Shown here piece after piece: positions 56,801 through 64,000 of a DNA stretch of 64,000 bases. The first letter of the stretch is position 1; each line of letters opens with the position of its first letter. The translations under genes were made by a program, and so were the position numbers. The DNA comes from Pagrus major. Lineage: Eukaryota; Chordata; Actinopteri; Spariformes; Sparidae. The DNA lies in the NCBI RefSeq assembly GCF_040436345.1, contig NC_133230.1:22082197-22146196 (forward strand). Reading direction: 5' to 3'. Below the pieces are notes generated by a model. It saw only the letters and a list, made by a program, of their open reading frames with translations. It made no database searches and was not told the origin of the DNA.

Positions 56801-59252
56801 CTGCATGTTCTGTCACCATTAAACTAGATGTTATAACATGTTTTGTTACAATAAATACAATAAAAATTACATTAAAATACAAATTACATTAAAATTACAA
56901 TAAAAACTTGGTTTAGTTATAGCATTTTCATCAACAAATGTATCTCAGCTGTTTGACAGTAGTTTTAAAAAGTGTAACAATGTAGAAATATGATGGATAA
57001 ATAAATAAAACATGCAGAGACTCAGGAATCTTAAGAATAGCTACGTAACTGGCACTTCATTTAATTTTTAGGGCCCTGAAAATATATTTTTAAACCAGTT
57101 TTTTACTCTTCGGGGAAGAGAAGCACATGAACACGACACAATGCGCTAAAGCTAAAACACACGTGAGAAATCCTTACATATGTCTTTTTTGCCCGTCCTC
57201 TTTTCACTGGTTTGAAGTGGCAGAGGTCTGTAAGATGAAAAATAACGTCCTGTACTTCTGTGCACCAATCAGGATGTATTATTTGAATAAAACATTCACA
57301 CTCTTGTCTAATCATTCCCAAGACAGTCCTGACAAATCTGGTGCTAAATTGGCTCCGAGTCTTGAAAACACATGGGTAAGAGCAGGACATAAATTAATTT
57401 ATAAGCTCCAACTTGAGGCGATGTGAACTAGTGGTCAGGTTACTCGTCAGTCAGGGCCTCACTGTCACTGCTGGCTCCCAAGCTCCGAATGACCTGTGCA
57501 TCACTCTTTGCCTTGGCCCTTTTCCATTCTCATTGGAACTGCAGCAGATGGTGGAAGTTTGTAGTAGAGCTCCCGCCATAGGTGAGTGCGTGAGTGCGCC
57601 ATGGTTTGGTGTTGCGATGCGTTGCCATTGAGTCCATGATGGTGCATGGTCAGTGGCCCACGTTTGGGATACTCCTGCAGTCACTTACTCCTTGACGTAA
57701 TCACTGATCTGGTTGCACATTTCCAGCCTTTAGACTCACCTGTGACCTTTTCATCTGAGAGATCAAGTGAGAGAGGCTAATAAAAACAAAATAACTAAGG
57801 CGACTAGTTTAATATGACTGAACCGCTGCAAGCGTGTTCTTATGCACCTATCTGATCAGAAATTACCTCAAGAAAGCAAGATGGCCTTGTAGGAGTATTC
57901 AAACAGAGAGAGGACTGAACAGGTTGCACCTTGTTGTCTTTGTGGAATCTGATGCAGTGTGTGTCAACATTTAAGTTTGCATCTGCTGCTGTTCAAAGCC
58001 ACAACATGAACAGGGTGATGTCCTTTAGGTGATTGTTATTTGTTTTTTGACCTTTTCTTTTTTTACTGGCTGTCTGCACTGTGTTGAGTCATTTTTTAGG
58101 TTTGATTGGGAACACGTGGCGACTGAGGGTACATTCCTCTGTAGACCTTTCTCACGGCAGACATTTTGCCTTGTGCAGGAGCAACTAATTACATTAATGA
58201 TGGCTTAATTCCATTTAGGTGTGACGGTACATCCTGCAAGTGAGCTAGCATGCACAATATTCTACTAAATGGACTGCAGCCATTATTAATATTAGTTCCA
58301 CCTATGTTTTACAACACAAACTGTCCACCATGAGAAATGTTTGTTTTACTCATTCCCACTTTTAAAGGGGCTACTGGGGATAGTAAATGGGACAGTGATA
58401 GCAGGAGATATAGCTAAAGTTCTCTGAAAGTAAAATGGCAACATTTTGAGAGTTCACCTAATAGTGAAAATTCAGTCATCATTCACTTACCGTCAAGCTG
58501 ATGAAAAGTCTGGTTAGGTTTTGTAGTTCGCAAAAACATTTCTAGAGTTTACTGCAAAACAGCGTTGCAGCATTCTCCTAAACAACTGAAGTTAAAGTCC
58601 CTGTCTTCTTAATTTTGAAGAAGGCTGCAATGCTATATTGTTGCCAAGCTCTAGAAATGTCTTGTGGACTACAAAACTTCACTCGCCTTTCCATCGGCAT
58701 GTGGATGACTGAATTTTGAAATGTGGTCTTATTTGAGCAGAATGGAGTAAAAATGGAATGGATCCCACCTCAGTCAGAGTCAGCTTTGTTGTGCCTCGGT
58801 CTCACTTTTTGTTCTTTGCTCTTCAGAGTCAAGAAATGCTGAGCAACCTCGAGTCAGCATCCGTGCGCATCGTCAAGCCTCATCAGCCTCCCTCCTTCTC
58901 CGCCGGCCGGACCGGGCCCTCCTCCCTGCCCCATCAGCCTCAGCAGCAGAGCCAGGTCGGGGCCACCTCCGCAGCCAGCAGCGCCAGCAGCAGTACCCAG
59001 GCCCCCGGTCCGAGCTGCGGCCTTACCCCGGACAGCACAGGGGGACTGCGGATGGCCACCATCCAGGAGGACACCAGCATCGACTCTCACCTGGGAGAGG
59101 AGGGCCTGTCGGACGATTTCACAACCGCAGGAGCCTGCTCGTCGGGTATGAAATCCTCCTACGAGGATCTGACAGATCAGAACCAGCCAGCCAAGGAGCG
59201 GCGGCGCCTCAAGAGGCAGGAGTGCATTGACACTAAAGAGACGGAGTGCTGA
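46109..59252 (+). CDS. adam17: ADAM metallopeptidase domain 17 (TACE), complete, 864 aa
   Basis: Type I membrane zinc protease that sheds TNF, EGFR ligands and other ectodomains. Exons: 46109-46214, 46543-46675, 46967-47100, 47405-47493, 48656-48830, 50664-50800, 50945-51031, 51674-51793, 52421-52565, 53133-53224, 53611-53763, 54415-54614, 54777-54880, 55015-55149, 55922-56052, 56161-56239, 56364-56452, 56566-56625 and 58827-59252. Nineteen exons, all in phase (2595 nt). Signal peptide [18 protein letters not shown]; cysteine-switch PKVCGY (C188); furin site REKR (217-220); zinc motif [11 protein letters not shown] with H414, E415, H418, H424; Met-turn VMYP (M444); disintegrin/membrane-proximal Cys-rich region 458-647; CANDIS-like [15 protein letters not shown] (about 652-666); TM about 680-702; cytoplasmic tail to ETEC. 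Human is 824 aa; the extra length is mostly a Q/S/A/P-rich tail. Confidence 0.98.
46543..46675 (+). CDS. adam17: adam17 exon 2: prodomain
   Basis: [20 protein letters not shown] then [19 protein letters not shown] donor; phase 2. Confidence 0.95.
46967..47100 (+). CDS. adam17: adam17 exon 3: prodomain
   Basis: [20 protein letters not shown], ending TYFTGHVI. A nearer upstream acceptor (cctcacag, 46947) would break the frame. Confidence 0.95.
47405..47493 (+). CDS. adam17: adam17 exon 4: prodomain
   Basis: [20 protein letters not shown], ending AEYNVE; GTAAGA donor. Confidence 0.95.
47773..47821 (+). repeat. (TA)n(CA)n compound microsatellite in adam17 intron 4
   Basis: TA repeat followed by about 15 CA units. 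Confidence 0.97.
48656..48830 (+). CDS. adam17: adam17 exon 5: prodomain with cysteine switch
   Basis: [20 protein letters not shown], then [15 protein letters not shown]. Cys188 is the predicted inhibitory cysteine. Confidence 0.96.
50664..50800 (+). CDS. adam17: adam17 exon 6: furin site and catalytic-domain start
   Basis: [20 protein letters not shown] then [20 protein letters not shown] matches the furin rule R-x-K/R-R. Confidence 0.96.
50945..51031 (+). CDS. adam17: adam17 exon 7: catalytic domain
   Basis: [20 protein letters not shown] to VQINQ; one residue shorter than human in the WDD loop. The donor is a GT repeat. Confidence 0.96.
51674..51793 (+). CDS. adam17: adam17 exon 8: catalytic domain
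   Basis: [20 protein letters not shown] to WDVKKLLE; the first half is divergent from mammals. Confidence 0.94.
52421..52565 (+). CDS. adam17: adam17 exon 9: catalytic domain
   Basis: [20 protein letters not shown] then [22 protein letters not shown] donor. Confidence 0.97.
53133..53224 (+). CDS. adam17: adam17 exon 10: catalytic domain
   Basis: [20 protein letters not shown] then [10 protein letters not shown]. Confidence 0.97.
53611..53763 (+). CDS. adam17: adam17 exon 11: zinc-binding active site
   Basis: [20 protein letters not shown] and [15 protein letters not shown]: the three zinc histidines, catalytic Glu and Met-turn. Confidence 0.98.
54415..54614 (+). CDS. adam17: adam17 exon 12: end of protease, disintegrin domain start
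   Basis: [12 protein letters not shown], then [16 protein letters not shown] with CCSSDC. The acceptor is ctcaag|CGT. Confidence 0.95.
54777..54880 (+). CDS. adam17: adam17 exon 13: disintegrin domain
   Basis: [20 protein letters not shown] then [14 protein letters not shown]. Confidence 0.96.
55015..55149 (+). CDS. adam17: adam17 exon 14: disintegrin/membrane-proximal domain
   Basis: [20 protein letters not shown] then [19 protein letters not shown]. Confidence 0.96.
55922..56052 (+). CDS. adam17: adam17 exon 15: membrane-proximal domain
   Basis: [16 protein letters not shown], then [18 protein letters not shown]. Confidence 0.96.
56161..56239 (+). CDS. adam17: adam17 exon 16: CANDIS-like juxtamembrane helix
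   Basis: [20 protein letters not shown] to INTF; conserved juxtamembrane substrate-recognition segment. Confidence 0.96.
56364..56452 (+). CDS. adam17: adam17 exon 17: transmembrane segment
   Basis: [20 protein letters not shown] then LSILVHCV; one strongly hydrophobic helix. Confidence 0.97.
56566..56625 (+). CDS. adam17: adam17 exon 18: start of cytoplasmic tail
   Basis: [20 protein letters not shown]; DKxLDxQYE is conserved with mammals. Confidence 0.95.
58468..58716. repeat. Fold-back MITE in adam17 intron 18
   Basis: Arms of about 105 bases: attcagtcatcattcac, ttttgtagt, acatttctagag and gcattctcc on the left have their inverses gaaggctgcaatgc, ctctagaaatgt, actacaaaac and ggatgactgaat on the right. 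The loop is about 30 bases. Confidence 0.8.
58827..59252 (+). CDS. adam17: adam17 exon 19: cytoplasmic tail and stop
   Basis: 141 codons. Starts [16 protein letters not shown], passes a Q/S/A/P-rich low-complexity region, then [23 protein letters not shown] and IDTKETEC before TGA. Confidence 0.97.
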   Translation, partial: SQEMLSNLESASVRIVKPHQPPSFSAGRTGPSSLPHQPQQQSQVGATSAASSASSSTQAPGPSCGLTPDSTGGLRMATIQEDTSIDSHLGEEGLSDDFTTAGACSSGMKSSYEDLTDQNQPAKERRRLKRQECIDTKETEC

Positions 59253-60625
59253 GAGCAAACAACCAGTACTGATATGTGTTTTAGGGAACATTATATACAT
59301 TCTTATCGCAAATCACAGACAGCAAGTGTTGACCAGTAAAAGCCTCATGTTTTAACACATTTCAACCAGCATTAGATGTAGATATTATTCAGTCAGCTAT
59401 TACTTGGAGTGAACCACCACACTGACAAGACATGAGTTATCTCAAATAAAATAGTTAATGAGTGAATTCATGTTAATGTGTGCCTGTGGTGCCTTTGTCA
59501 GTTAGTTGGCGAGGGTCCTGGCAGATCTGAGTATGCCTGTGGAAACTAATCTACCGCAGGCTGGTTGCCCAAACACAGAATATTTTAAAGTTAAAATATC
59601 CTTTTTTCATATAACCCAGTGGCTCAACGGTTTCTACATTTTTTTCAAGAACAAAAAATATCAGTGATCTTTGCCAGTGTCGTTTAAATAAAAAAAAAAA
59701 AAAAAAAGTATCATGTTAACAGCTTCAGCCTCGCATTTCCCCTCTAAATTCTTGTGCGCAAACTAAGTACTGTTTTACCAGTTTGCTCCACGAGCTGTTA
59801 ACATGTGAATGGTGTAAAATATTATTGATGTTGTATGTGTGGTTATTTTCCTGTAAAAAGGAAACATTTCATTGTGATATATTAAACAGCAGATGCTGAA
59901 CTTTAGCCTAAAAATGACCTGAATGTGTGTCATAACTGCACTTGAAGTATTTTTCACATCACTGGAGGAATGAAATAGGTCGTAAACATGTTCTTGCTGT
60001 GCTGTCAAAGGTTTCTTTAAAAAAAAAAAAAAAAAATGCAGGCTTGTATATTTTGACTCCTTTGTACTGAGGATGCAACATTACGAATCATGTGCGCAGT
60101 GGTTTCCATCAGTGTTACATTTACGTTATTTGGTTATTTGTCATGTATACGTTTCCTAGTTCATCCCTGTACGAAAAAACACGGTGCCTTGTCGGATTTT
60201 GTGCCTAACCGTTCCGAGCAAAAGGACAAGAAAATTCCCAGTAGTTGAACGTGAATCTGGACAATCCTGAATTTCATTTTAAAACAGACTGCCTGAGGTG
60301 CTCGGATGTTATTTTTCCACTTGGTTTTCTGTCCTTGTGCCAACTTGACTCATGCACCTCTTTATTTAATGCCGTCTCACCACTGTTGCCTGCTGTGTCA
60401 CATGTTGGAATTGTGAAATATGTATTTAACTGTTGGTTTAACTGTGTAGCTAACATTGACTTTACTGGATGGATGTGAACTGTTACACAACAAGCAGATT
60501 TCATGTGTCATATATTCTGATGATGTATATTCTTAATGTTTCTATGCATATAAATGTCCTTTTTTTTGTAAGTTTCTTGCTTGTATAACCTACACACATC
60601 TTATAATAAAAATCTTTATTGTGCA
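59253..60625 (+). other. adam17: adam17 3' UTR
   Basis: AT-rich, with A-runs at about 59690-59707 and 60018-60036. AATAAA at 60605-60610 is the likely final signal; cleavage is expected 10-30 bases on. No other ORF is credible. Confidence 0.7.
60605..60620. terminator. Abutting poly(A) signals for adam17 (plus) and iah1 (minus)
   Basis: AATAAA on the plus strand at 60605-60610 and AATAAA on the minus strand at 60615-60620, four bases apart. Confidence 0.7.
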
Positions 60626-60721
60626 TTTTAACCATTAGTACACATTCTCGCATTTGACTTGACAAATCACAGCAACACATGAGTGCTGGTGAGTTTTCTC
60701 TTTGGACTATCCAGATGTTCT

Positions 60722-60907
60722 CTAAAGCCTTGATGGCTCACAGAGGAGGCTGCTCTCGGGGCTCTTGGCGTCGATTTCTCCCCAGTAGGGCAGGAGGAAG
60801 GGCAGGTTGGACATGCGACTCTCCAGCAGCCCCCACAGGTGCTGAGCCACAAATTGGTTTCCCTTTTCTGAGAGATGCAGCCCGTCGGACAGGTAGGCCG
60901 TGAAGTC
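60722..60907 (-). CDS. iah1: iah1 exon 6: DxxH block and stop
   Basis: [20 protein letters not shown], then [12 protein letters not shown] and TAG. Confidence 0.97.
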   Translation of the reverse strand, partial: DFTAYLSDGLHLSEKGNQFVAQHLWGLLESRMSNLPFLLPYWGEIDAKSPESSLLCEPSRL

Positions 60908-62716
60908 CTGTGGAGCAGAGGACAAAACAGGATATCTGAGGCCACAGGAAGGCTTTCTTGAATGTATTTAGAGATGGACGCTTTCATTTTATCATTTGAT
61001 TCAGAAATTGGAATTTAGATTAACTAAAGCTCTAATAGATGTTTACATTATAGCTCCATAATCATCTAATAATTTCCTGAAAAAAACTGTAATTTGGCAG
61101 TAATTATAGGGGGAAATAGACAAGAAAAACTTTATTTACTTGGAAGTAAATATTCATATATAACTGATTCATCATTAGAAATGTTTTTCTTCATCTATGT
61201 TGTATGTTGCATGTGTGCCTGTAGACAAGGTTAATGTTTTTCATGTTCAGCTGACCTGTTGTGCTCCAACTTAAGGATTCTGTAGGTTACACTAGCAGAA
61301 CTACCAATTGGAAGTTATCACTACTTCTCCTTATATTAAGTGTCAAATGAAATAATACAATTACATAACCCTAACCCCATGATGTATGGTGATTACATGT
61401 CTTGTGTGGCCTCTACCAGCACGTAGCAGTGACTGTGACGAGCACTACCCACCTGCCCATCCTTCTGCATAAGTGTCCACAGGTCCAACACATCTGTGCC
61501 ACATTGACCGGCAGTCTGCACACAAGCCTGCGCATACTGCCCCGCTACAGAATTGTGACGATTGAGAGGAGATCCTGGAAAAGACATGAAGAAGCACTCG
61601 TGATATTTGTTGGCCTGAAGTGCATAAATGGTCTACGTGATGAGAGAAGAGAAACTGAGTGAGTGCTACCTTTCAAAATGCACTCCTTCTCCCAGGCTGC
61701 CTCATGAAGAGGTGGAGGGGTGATGAAGATCACTTTGTCTGCTGACACACCAGCTGAAGCCAGAAGCCTGGTGATCTCCTTTAGGTTCTCTGAATACTCC
61801 TGCAAAGGGACGTGCTGCTGGGGGTTTTTATCTGCAGGGCAGGAACAGATGAAAGGAGGCAAAATCATACAGAAACTTTAGGAAAGGACGATTCATTATA
61901 ATTGATAATATTTCTATGTTTTTTTCAATGAGTCACTTTGAATAATCCCAAGTAATGAAGTGCTGGGACATTTGTTGCATGATATGTCTTTAAAAAATCC
62001 CCAAGCCCAATAAAGCAAAGACATGGCAGTATATATATTCTTACTAAATCAGAATGAGTTTCAAAATATTGTTCATCTTCTTAAATTGGCATTACTACAG
62101 GTTTTCCCAGTGAAATTCACCTTGTAGTGCACAGTCATTGGCTCCAAAGAAGACAGTGACAGCAGCTATGTTGTTGTCAGCTGAGTTCTGACTGTCGATG
62201 AGACGAGGAAGAAGTATTTTGCCCCATCTGGAGTTGTAGCCAGACAGTCCTCTGTTTACAACATCACACTTTCTGAAGGGGAAACATATGTCAGATTCAG
62301 ATGCTGTACAAAATGTGGTTGCACACACCAAAAACGAATCACATCAGTTCCATGTTTTGTTTTGTTTTGTTTTGTTTGTAAAATCTAAGGTGTTTGTGAG
62401 AAATAGCTGAGCACTAAATTCAGAAACCACTATATGAGAACTTCTTACCTCACTAGTTTGTTGGCAATTTCCGCTCCCCAGCCATTGGCTTGAAATGAAA
62501 ACTGAAAGAATCAACAGGACAGTCGCTGTTAAACTGGCAAGCTAGCAGCTAATGCTAACTAGCTAACTAACTGAGCAGCAGACAATAAAATGCGATACAA
62601 TATTACAATCTTTAAAATCGATGACTAACCTGCGTGATGGAGTCCCCAAATAAAATCACTTTAGGCCAAATTACTGTTTTGAAGTTGGACATCATGAACT
62701 TGGAGGATGGAACCAT
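60722..62716 (-). CDS. iah1: Isoamyl acetate-hydrolysing esterase 1 homologue (complete, 253 aa)
   Basis: SGNH/GDSL-family hydrolase; the yeast relative hydrolyses isoamyl acetate, and the vertebrate substrate is not settled. Exons on the minus strand: 62630-62716, 62449-62501, 62121-62272, 61670-61831, 61453-61574 and 60722-60907, all in phase (762 nt). SGNH blocks: LFGDSITQ (nucleophile S26), GWG (G38), FFGAND (N92) and SDGLHL (D200, H203), so the catalytic set is complete. Human IAH1 is 248 aa. The first in-frame ATG after an upstream stop is used (62716); ATGs at codons 8 and 9 are alternatives. No signal peptide is evident, so it is probably cytosolic. Convergent with adam17. Confidence 0.96.
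61453..61574 (-). CDS. iah1: iah1 exon 5
   Basis: [20 protein letters not shown] then [14 protein letters not shown]. Confidence 0.96.
61670..61831 (-). CDS. iah1: iah1 exon 4
   Basis: [20 protein letters not shown] then [16 protein letters not shown]. Confidence 0.96.
62121..62272 (-). CDS. iah1: iah1 exon 3: GAND block
   Basis: [20 protein letters not shown] then [14 protein letters not shown]. Confidence 0.97.
62353..62379 (+). repeat. (GTTTT)n short array in iah1 intron 2
   Basis: About five units. Confidence 0.9.
62449..62501 (-). CDS. iah1: iah1 exon 2
   Basis: [17 protein letters not shown] plus AG; block II glycine in NGWG. Confidence 0.95.
62630..62716 (-). CDS. iah1: iah1 exon 1: catalytic GDS block
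   Basis: [12 protein letters not shown] then [20 protein letters not shown] donor. Confidence 0.92.
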
Positions 62717-62770
62717 AAAGTGGTTGCACTAAATAAACCCGCACTTCCGGGTAGAGGGTCGGGGGCGTGT
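62717..62770 (-). promoter_or_regulatory. iah1: iah1 core promoter with ETS-type site
   Basis: gcacttccgggtag at 62741-62754 (CCGGAAGTGC on the gene strand), 25 bases upstream of the ATG. No TATA. It probably lies at the transcription start. Confidence 0.5.
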
Positions 62771-63508
62771 CACCAAACTTCACAATAAAAGTCTGATCAT
62801 TCACGCAACATCATGACTGTTTTTTTTAACAGGTTAGATATTCACAAGAATATTGTATTATTGCTGGAAAGATATAATCATGGAATATGAATTAATTATA
62901 AACTTAAATGTGTATTACCATATTTTGCGAGCCCATTTTCGCCAATAAAGGAAAAAGATAGAAATATTGTGAATGAAAGAAAAACAATATATACATGACA
63001 TCAAAATTATGTGAAAATTGAAAACTGGACTTATTTACTTTTTTTTTTTTTTTTTTTTACAAAAAGTGAGACTGACAACTACAAAATGTGGCTATTGCAT
63101 ATTTTTTGATTATTTTATTGAGTGAAGCCTAGATAACAGACAACTTTCTGTAAAATGCAATAACAACCAGCTACACCAAAGACTGCAGCCTCTAAAATTA
63201 TTATTTAGGTCAACAAAAACCAAATATTACGACCTTCATGGAGGTAGAAATTATTGCATCTTGACTTTTGACTGCTTGTTTTCCTGCCTAACCAAACTAA
63301 TAAACAGACTTTCTTCGCTTTTATGACTGAATAAACAAACTTACCTTAAAGGACAACACAATTACATACTGTTTTACTTTGTTTTTTGGGTTAGGGTCTC
63401 TGAGAACAGCTTGTTTATACAGTTATGGAAAAAAAAAATATTTCTGAGTTATTACCTCATTAATATCTTAAATTTGAAAAACTGAGCTTAAATTCCTACT
63501 CCAAAACT
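62771..63508. other. Spacer between iah1 and the next gene
   Basis: AT-rich with a poly-T (63039-63058). No gene seen. Confidence 0.6.
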
Positions 63509-63556
63509 CCATAGTGCCCCATGTAGTTTATTCCATAGTGCCCCGTGTAGTTTATT
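63509..63556 (+). repeat. 24-bp tandem duplication
   Basis: Two copies of ccatagtgcccc(a/g)tgtag then tttatt, 63509-63532 and 63533-63556, with a single base difference. Confidence 0.95.
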
Positions 63557-63564
63557 CATACCCA

Positions 63565-63580
63565 CCACCAGGGGGCGCTG
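63565..63580 (+). promoter_or_regulatory. CTCF-type motif
   Basis: ccaccagggggcgctg matches the vertebrate CTCF core consensus at every constrained position. It lies 63 bases upstream of the ATG at 63643. Confidence 0.75.
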
Positions 63581-63639
63581 CGTGTAGTCAAGCCCCCCTC
63601 AACATCACGGAAATGAGCTTTCTTCTTCTGCTCCCCCTG

Positions 63640-63650
63640 AACATGGCGGC
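63640..63650 (+). promoter_or_regulatory. YY1-type site overlapping a start codon
   Basis: aacatggcggc fits the YY1 core (AAnATGGCGGC), often found at the start of ubiquitously expressed and mitochondrial-protein genes. Confidence 0.5.
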
Positions 63651-64000
63651 GGTCAAACAACATCTTGCAAGGGGAGCGTACGACTTTGCACAGAAAACAT
63701 GTAACAGATACCTCCTAAAAAGTCAGAAAAAGCCGGGGGAAAGTGCAATACAAGCCTCGTCTCTGTCGGCAGGGTGTCTGTTTGGTGATATTCAAAACAG
63801 AGGACTGTCCAGAGCCGAAAACGCTGCGGACAGAGTGACCGGTGGAGTTTCACAGGACACTTACACAAGGGTAACTCCGGTGTTTGGTACTGATAACAAT
63901 GTGTGGAAAAACAGTAATGTCACTGAATCTTATTATTATTATGGACACAATGAGTTTTCACTTCTTGACAAAACCTCGGTTCAGAATGGAGAAACACATT
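63643..64000 (+). CDS. Unrecognised protein, 5' part (119 codons, open to window edge)
   Basis: Not recognised. Reads MAAVKQHLARGAYDFAQKTC then YLLKSQKKPGESAIQASS, later ending in a Tyr/His/Asn-rich stretch, with no stop before the window edge. The start at 63643 is chosen for its strong context (A at -3, G at +4) and the YY1-type sequence. An in-frame ATG 30 bases upstream (63613) would add MSFLLLLPLN, a hydrophobic N-terminus that would look like a signal peptide. From 63643, the basic, acid-free first stretch could be a mitochondrial presequence. It is not CPSF3, the neighbour of IAH1 in mammals, as far as I can see. The exon is long, at least 358 bases. Confidence 0.6.
   Translation, partial: MAAVKQHLARGAYDFAQKTCNRYLLKSQKKPGESAIQASSLSAGCLFGDIQNRGLSRAENAADRVTGGVSQDTYTRVTPVFGTDNNVWKNSNVTESYYYYGHNEFSLLDKTSVQNGETH

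Noticed and set aside
58854..59300. 148-codon antisense ORF opposite adam17 exon 19
   Set aside because: Shadow of the GC-rich coding exon; no recognisable domain and no promoter or splice signals.

Overview
This window is a piece of a ray-finned fish nuclear genome. The evidence is four spliced vertebrate protein-coding loci with GT-AG introns, dense CA/GT and pentanucleotide microsatellites, and interspersed repeats that look like teleost families (hAT-like elements, fold-back MITEs, an L2-like tail, a short SINE-like tail). The gene set is the conserved neighbourhood known from human 2p25: GRHL1, a YWHAQ-position 14-3-3 gene, ADAM17 and IAH1. I rebuilt the exon structures by reading splice sites and checking codon phase; in all four recognised genes every junction keeps the frame.

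Layout. 514-6790 (minus): the first eight coding exons of a grainyhead-like transcription factor (grhl1). The rest of the gene lies left of base 1, and its promoter lies at about 6800-7110. 7110-35560: about 28 kb with no coding exon that I can support, holding microsatellites, MITE-like repeats and AT-rich sequence. 35560-44115 (plus): a 14-3-3 gene with one probable non-coding exon and five coding exons (269 aa, longer and more divergent than the usual 245-248 aa). 44115-46000: a short gap largely filled by a DNA-transposon-like element carrying a second, hAT-like element inside it. 46109-60625 (plus): complete adam17 (TACE), 19 coding exons, 864 aa, catalytic and processing motifs intact. 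60722-62716 (minus): complete iah1, 6 exons, 253 aa, an SGNH-family esterase that converges tail-to-tail with adam17. 63643-64000 (plus): the start of an unrecognised gene, open to the window edge, with a textbook CTCF-type motif just upstream.

How the genes relate. They do not form an operon or a pathway; they are a conserved syntenic block. ADAM17 is a membrane sheddase, and 14-3-3 proteins are phosphopeptide-binding adaptors. GRHL1 is an epithelial transcription factor, and IAH1 is a small hydrolase. Local regulatory links visible in sequence are the nearly coincident poly(A) signals of adam17 and iah1, an identical 14-bp ETS-type element in both of their promoter regions, and the shared upstream space between grhl1 and the 14-3-3 gene, which are transcribed away from each other.

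I found no previously undescribed system of the operon or defence type, and none would be expected here. The observations most worth checking are the divergent 14-3-3 protein, the overlapping adam17/iah1 3' ends, the E-box cluster at the grhl1 promoter, the nested transposon with an 8-bp target duplication, and the CTCF-type site in front of the unknown gene.
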